This document shows, in pieces, positions 6,412 through 10,977 of a DNA stretch of 10,977 nucleotides. The notes under the pieces are model-generated. The model saw only the letters and a program-made list of their open reading frames with translations. It did no database searches and was not told the DNA's origin. The number at the start of each line of letters is the position of its first letter. The first letter of the stretch is position 1. The stretch comes from CAVPGH01 sp046726955 (GTDB lineage Bacteria > Acidobacteriota > Vicinamibacteria > Fen-336): contig JBKPBQ010000470.1 of assembly GCA_046726955.1 (NCBI GenBank), positions 1 through 10,977 of the forward strand, in the 5' to 3' direction. Both the position numbers and the translations under genes were made by a program.

Positions 6412-6788
6412 CATTGCCCTCCTTTCGGCGCCACGACGAGCGTCGCCACCATCTGCTTGTGCCCCGGACCGCAGTACTCGGAGCACTTGATCTGGAAGGT
6501 CCCCGCCTTGTCCGCCACGAACTCCGCCGTGACGGGCGCGCCGCCCTTGGGGATCTTCATCTTGACCTTCAGCTCGGCGATGGCGAAGCCGTGGGTCGTG
6601 TCGGCGGAGTGGAGGGTGAGCTTGACGTGGTCGCCCTCGTTCACCTCGATCGTGGCGGGCTGGAACTCGAAGCGCGAGGCCGTAATGTCGAAGGACTTCA
6701 CGGACTCCGCCGGTGTGGCGTGGGGTGCGATGGCGAAGGCGAGGGTGAGAGCGGACGCGAGGATGGGTGGTGTTATCCGTAGGCTCAA
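6411..6788 (-). CDS. Small exported cupredoxin with a complete CuA site (cytochrome oxidase subunit II-like)
   Basis: A 125-residue protein with an N-terminal signal peptide or single anchor (hydrophobic 9-22, AxA-like HATPA before residue 28) followed by one cupredoxin domain. The copper site has the full CuA pattern of cytochrome c oxidase subunit II: His66 (TTHGFAI), then Cys102, Glu104, Cys106, His110 and Met113 in CSEYCGPGHKQM. It lacks the two-helix membrane part of normal subunit II, and no oxidase subunit I, III or cytochrome c is encoded nearby in the window. It could therefore be a free electron carrier, a copper chaperone-like protein or a subunit of a distant complex. The start is TTG at 6788, with AGGAGA 6 nt upstream and the signal peptide beginning at once. 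A sigma-54 promoter lies about 60-75 bp upstream. Its stop overlaps the start of the DUF5777-like barrel gene, so the two are co-translated. Confidence 0.85.
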   Translation of the reverse strand: MSLRITPPILASALTLAFAIAPHATPAESVKSFDITASRFEFQPATIEVNEGDHVKLTLHSADTTHGFAIAELKVKMKIPKGGAPVTAEFVADKAGTFQIKCSEYCGPGHKQMVATLVVAPKGGQ

Positions 6789-6848
6789 GGTTTGTCTCCT
6801 AAGAGGGAACGCGGCCTGGAAAGATAGCGTGCCCCCGCGGTGGATTTA

Positions 6849-6862
6849 GCAAGGGGCGTGCC
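6849..6862 (-). promoter_or_regulatory. Sigma-54 (-24/-12) promoter for the CuA cupredoxin-DUF5777 pair
   Basis: On the minus strand the sequence GGCACGCCCCTTGC runs from 6862 to 6849 and is followed by T. This matches the sigma-54 core GGCACG-N4-TTGCW with exact 12-bp spacing between the -24 G (6861) and the -12 C (6849). The flanking bases (C before GG, C after GGCACG) deviate from the longer consensus. Transcription would begin near 6837 and give a leader of about 49 nt to the TTG start at 6788. The gene directly upstream encodes a sigma-54 activator, which supports it. Confidence 0.75.
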
Positions 6863-6879
6863 GCTGGCGAAAGAGCGGC
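6860..6879. repeat. 6-bp inverted repeat overlapping the -24 element
   Basis: GCCGCT (6860-6865) and AGCGGC (6874-6879) are perfect inverted copies around an 8-nt centre, GGCGAAAG. The left arm overlaps the -24 element of the sigma-54 promoter. The centre resembles the GGCGAAAAGG core of the large dyad at 6902-6945. It could be a protein-binding site; chance is also possible at this GC content. Confidence 0.3.
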
Positions 6880-6901
6880 CTGGACGCGTGGCTCGACACT
6901 G

Positions 6902-6945
6902 GCCCTTTTCGCCGTCCGTAATGCGTTACGCGCGGCGAAAAGGGC
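6902..6945 (-). terminator. 13-bp perfect inverted repeat after the response regulator: terminator-like hairpin or activator binding dyad
   Basis: GCCCTTTTCGCCG (6902-6914) and CGGCGAAAAGGGC (6933-6945) are exact reverse complements. The 18-nt centre contains a further stem CGTAA/TTACG (6917-6921 and 6926-6930). In the transcript the hairpin begins 2 nt after the response regulator stop codon, as a terminator would, but no U-run follows. Its centre is also about 87 bp upstream of the predicted sigma-54 start site, a place where NtrC-type activators bind dyads. Both roles are possible. Confidence 0.55.
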
Positions 6946-6947
6946 GG

Positions 6948-8314
<1,367 letters not shown>

Positions 8315-8318
<4 letters not shown>

Positions 8319-10042
8319 GAGTGTCCTCCGGGGCCGCACACGGGAAGGTCCAGCCGGATGGCGGTGCCCTCGCCCGCCCGGCTCTCTGCGGAGACGGAGC
8401 CTCCCAGCGACTCCACGATGTTCTTGGCGATGGCGAGGCCCAGGCCGGTCCCCGTCCGTTTCGTCGTGTAGTACGGCTCGAAGACGTGGGGCAGGTCGTC
8501 GGCCGCGATCCCTTTGCCACGGTCCTCGACCACCACGGCCGCTCGCGCCGGGCCCACCCCGAACGTGCGCAGCTCGACGGGCGGCCTGCCGCCGTCCGGC
8601 ACCGCGCCCTTCTCCCGCACGCTCTCCCGCGCATTCGAGAGGACGTTGACGAGGACGGTGCGGAGTCGCTCGGCGTCCGTGACCACCGGGGGCAGGCGCT
8701 CGTCGAGGAGGAGGGCGATCTCCGGGGATTCGCCGGAGGCGCGCGTCGCCTGCACGGCTTCGCGGCAGATCGCGTTCAAGTCGGCGACGGCGCAATCCAC
8801 GCGCACCGGCCGGGCGAAGTCGAGGACGTCGCCCACCGTACGGTCGAGCCGCTCGACCTCGTGGTCGATGTCGTCCAGCGCCTCCTTCGCCTCCGGTGAC
8901 GCGCCCTTGCGCAGCGAGCGCAGCGAGGCCTTGATGATCATGAGGGGATTGCGCACCTCGTGCGCGACCACCGTGGAGAGCCGCCCGAGCGCGCTCAGCC
9001 GCTCGCGCAGGGCGCCCTCGCGCTGGAAGCGCGCGATGGAGTCGGTGAGGCTGTTGAACGTGCCCGCGAGGAGCCGCGTGTCCTCGTCGGAGCCGCTTCC
9101 CGAGAGGTCGATCTTCCGGGCGAGGTCGCCCGTGGCGGCGACCTCCTTCATCGTGCCGGTGATGACCGCGAGCGGGCGGGTGACGCTGCGGGCCACGGCG
9201 TAGCTCAGGATCACGGCCACCGCCACGCCTACGGCGGCGGCGAGGAGGAGGGCCGTGCGCAGCGTGCGCAGGATCCGCAGGCTTTCGCTGCGCGAGCGGA
9301 GCACGATCACCTGCGGGGCGTCCTCGCCCGATCCGAGGGGCTCGTGGACGGCCACGTAGTCGTCCTCGCCGAGGCGGACGCTCGCGACACCCTCGCTCTG
9401 CAGTGCCGGCTCGAGCGCTCCGTCGCTCTCTCGCGGAAGCGTCGAGGCCCGGACGCGGCCGCCGTAGGCGAGCGCCACGTCGCTGCCGGTCAGGGCCTTG
9501 AACCGCGCGGCCATCGCGTCGTCGAGCGCGGTGCCGAGCGTGAGCGTGCCGAGGACCTCGAGCGGCCGCGCCATGGTGACGGGGACCGTCACGACCTCGA
9601 AGAGAGCCGCCGCTCCCGCCTGGACGGACGCCGTCTCCATGCCGGACAACGCGCCCTCGACGCCCGCGCTCGCCGGCGTCGCGTCCCCGATCACGACGAG
9701 CCGCTTTCCTTTCCCGTCGGTGACCGCGAAGACGTCGGCCTTGACGCGCTCCTTGTAGTCGCGGGCCAGCGGGTCGATGGTCGGAGGATCCGCGGTGGCG
9801 ACCGCGGCCTTCAGGCGGGGAAGGTCGGCCACGAGGCGCGCCCGTTCGAGGAGGATCCGCCCGCGGTCCGCGTGGTGCTGCTGGACGAGCGAGGCGGCTT
9901 CCTTGAGGCCGCGGCGGAGCTGGGCTTCGATCTCGCCGGTCGCGCGCGCGCTCAGGAACTGCAGGGTGAGCCCGATGGGAAGGAGGGCGAGCAGGCTCGT
10001 GGCCACGAAGATGCGGCTGCGCAGCGTGGAGAGCAGACGCAT
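8315..10042 (-). CDS. Membrane sensor histidine kinase of an NtrB/AtoS-like two-component pair
   Basis: A 575-residue inner-membrane kinase. Transmembrane helix 1 spans about residues 11-31 and helix 2 about 263-284; between them is a periplasmic sensor of about 230 residues that looks Cache-like (VFAVTDGKGKRLVVIGD, GTLTLGTALDD, FKALTGSDVALAYG). A HAMP segment (about 285-337) leads to the dimerisation helix with phosphoacceptor His361 (VVAHEVRNPL). The ATPase domain has the N box (VNVLSNARES, Asn470), VEDRGKGI (Asp507), FEPYYTTK and the G2 box GTGLGLAI (531-538). The signal is unknown. The gene starts with ATG at 10042, 2 nt after the stop of the cupredoxin gene, and shares a GTGA overlap with its response regulator. 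The co-encoded copper proteins suggest a copper or redox-linked signal, but the sensor itself shows no clear metal motif. Confidence 0.94.
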
Positions 10043-10044
10043 GG

Positions 10045-10722
10045 CTAGCGCACCACGAAGTCGAGCTCCACCGTTCCTCCCTCGGGGACGCGGACCGGAC
10101 GCGTGTCTCGCACCTCGCCGTCGTTCCAGGCGGCGAGCGTGTAGCTGCCGGCGGGGACGTCGTCGATGCGATAGCGGCCCTCGGCGTCGGTGGTGGCGAA
10201 GAAGCGGTGAGCGAACACGAGGATGAAGGCGGACATGTGGGAGTGGATCTCGCAGAAGACGCGCACGACGCCCGGCTTGTCGAAGCGCACGAACTTGGAC
10301 TCGCCCCGCCCGTAGCGTCCGAGATCGAACCGCCGCGCCTTCGAGAAGGAGAAGACGTTGTGGTAGGTGCGGTCGCTGTTCGGGAAGTCCACGGTGGCGC
10401 CCACGGGGATCGCGAGGACGTAGGGAACGAAGCTCTCGTTGCGCTGGTCGAGGACGGCGCGGGCGCGGTCGTGGTCCTCGAAGGCGCCCTGGGGCGCCGT
10501 CTCCAGGTAGACGACGCTGCGCCGGCGGTCCGGGCGATCGCGGTCGGGGCCGCGACCGAGCTCGGCGACGCTCGGGCGCGGCTCGACCGGCGCGAGCTCG
10601 CGGCGCACGTCCACCCGGCCGCGGATCGTCCCCAGCCGTCCCTCGGGACGCGCGGTGTCCTGTCCGGAAGCGCCGGCGGCGAGCACGAGAGCGGCGAGGG
10701 CGGCGATGCCGAGCGCGCGCAT
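10045..10722 (-). CDS. Exported plastocyanin-like cupredoxin with C-terminal carboxypeptidase-regulatory-like domain
   Basis: A 225-residue exported protein. Residues 1-20 are a clear signal peptide (MRALGIAALAALVLAAGASG). A basic, proline-rich segment follows (about 25-69). The cupredoxin domain (about 70-170) has a complete set of candidate type-1 copper ligands: His121 in YHNVFSFS, then Cys157, His160/His162 and Met163 in VFCEIHSHM. VDFPNSDRTYHN and FDLGRYGRGESKFVRF are typical of the 'methylamine utilization/plastocyanin-like' proteins I know from Acidobacteriota and related groups. The tail (171-225) is a small beta-sandwich of the carboxypeptidase-regulatory type (TTDAEGRYRIDDVPAGSY). 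ATG 10722 directly begins the signal peptide; no good ribosome binding site is seen, and GTG 10737 is an alternative. It lies 5 nt after a barrel gene and 2 nt before the kinase gene, so it belongs to that operon. Confidence 0.87.
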   Translation of the reverse strand: MRALGIAALAALVLAAGASGQDTARPEGRLGTIRGRVDVRRELAPVEPRPSVAELGRGPDRDRPDRRRSVVYLETAPQGAFEDHDRARAVLDQRNESFVPYVLAIPVGATVDFPNSDRTYHNVFSFSKARRFDLGRYGRGESKFVRFDKPGVVRVFCEIHSHMSAFILVFAHRFFATTDAEGRYRIDDVPAGSYTLAAWNDGEVRDTRPVRVPEGGTVELDFVVR

Positions 10723-10727
10723 GGCGA

Positions 10728-10977
10728 TCAGAACCACACGAGGATCTGGCCGGCCACGAGGCTCGCATCGTGGCGCGTGAAGCCGCCGTCGCGGTGGTTG
10801 TACTGGTAGACCGCCTTCGCGAGCACGTAGCGGTGGATCGAGTAGCCGAAGCCCGCCTCTACTCGGGTGACCGGGGCGTCCCACGGGAGCGATGCCCGCG
10901 ACGTGTGGATCGAGCTGAACGTCAGCCGGTCGAGGCGTGCGGCGACGGCGTTGACCAACCGCTTGAGCTGGTCGACG
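10728..10977 (-). CDS. Outer-membrane beta-barrel protein, C-terminal 82 residues (gene runs off right edge)
   Basis: The frame is open from the right edge to a TGA at 10728. The visible part contains amphipathic strands (VEAGFGYSIHRYVLAKAVYQ, then NHRDGG, then ASLVAGQILVWF) and ends in an aromatic residue. That is the usual C-terminal signature of outer-membrane barrels inserted by the BAM complex. The turn 'YQYNHRDGG' resembles the last strands of porin-like proteins. The N-terminal part and family lie outside the window, so substrate and type are not known. The stop is 5 nt upstream of the plastocyanin-like cupredoxin start, so the two are almost certainly co-transcribed and perhaps work together at the envelope. 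Confidence 0.75.
   Translation of the reverse strand, partial: VDQLKRLVNAVAARLDRLTFSSIHTSRASLPWDAPVTRVEAGFGYSIHRYVLAKAVYQYNHRDGGFTRHDASLVAGQILVWF

Noticed and set aside
3956..6849. Plus-strand frames across lysC, the DUF5777-like gene and the CuA gene
   Set aside because: Antisense to genes with good ribosome binding sites and recognised domains; products have no domain pattern.
6821..6852. Sigma-70 promoter (TTGCTA, TATCTT) before the CuA gene
   Set aside because: The spacer is 20 nt and both boxes are imperfect; the overlapping sigma-54 match is much better.
8960..10048. Long plus-strand frame opposite the histidine kinase
   Set aside because: Antisense shadow; the kinase has all expected boxes.

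Overview
This is a GC-rich, gene-dense chromosomal window. It carries eleven protein genes, ten on the minus strand and one on the plus strand. Two are cut by the window edges. Many genes start with GTG or TTG, spacing is tight, and I see no RNA genes, insertion sequences or CRISPR arrays. The mix of an AroC-Def-Fmt-RsmB operon, a DUF5777-type beta-barrel, plastocyanin-like proteins with a carboxypeptidase-regulatory-like tail and sigma-54 activators suggests a didermic, soil or sediment bacterium such as an Acidobacteriota member. That placement is an inference from gene content only.

Left block (1-3121, minus strand): aroC, def, fmt and the 5' part of rsmB form a compact housekeeping operon (chorismate synthesis, then formyl-Met handling and 16S rRNA methylation). 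It is read from a good sigma-70-like promoter that would leave almost no 5' leader before aroC. A 151-bp divergent intergenic region separates it from the only plus-strand gene (3273-4250), a sigma-54 AAA+ activator with no N-terminal sensory domain and a C-terminal cysteine cluster. That gene runs convergently into lysC (aspartate kinase, 4238-5431, minus), with a 13-bp overlap at the 3' ends.

Right block (5491-10977, minus strand): read in the direction of transcription, it holds the end of an outer-membrane barrel, a periplasmic plastocyanin-like cupredoxin, a membrane histidine kinase, an NtrC-type sigma-54 response regulator, a 159-nt gap with a near-canonical sigma-54 promoter and a large dyad, a small secreted CuA-type cupredoxin, and a DUF5777-like outer-membrane barrel. 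Two barrel-plus-cupredoxin pairs therefore flank a two-component system, and the second pair sits behind a promoter of the class that the response regulator should activate. I infer a copper- or redox-linked envelope system controlled by this kinase-regulator pair. This is the most interesting part of the window. The substrate, the signal and the electron partners cannot be read from the sequence.
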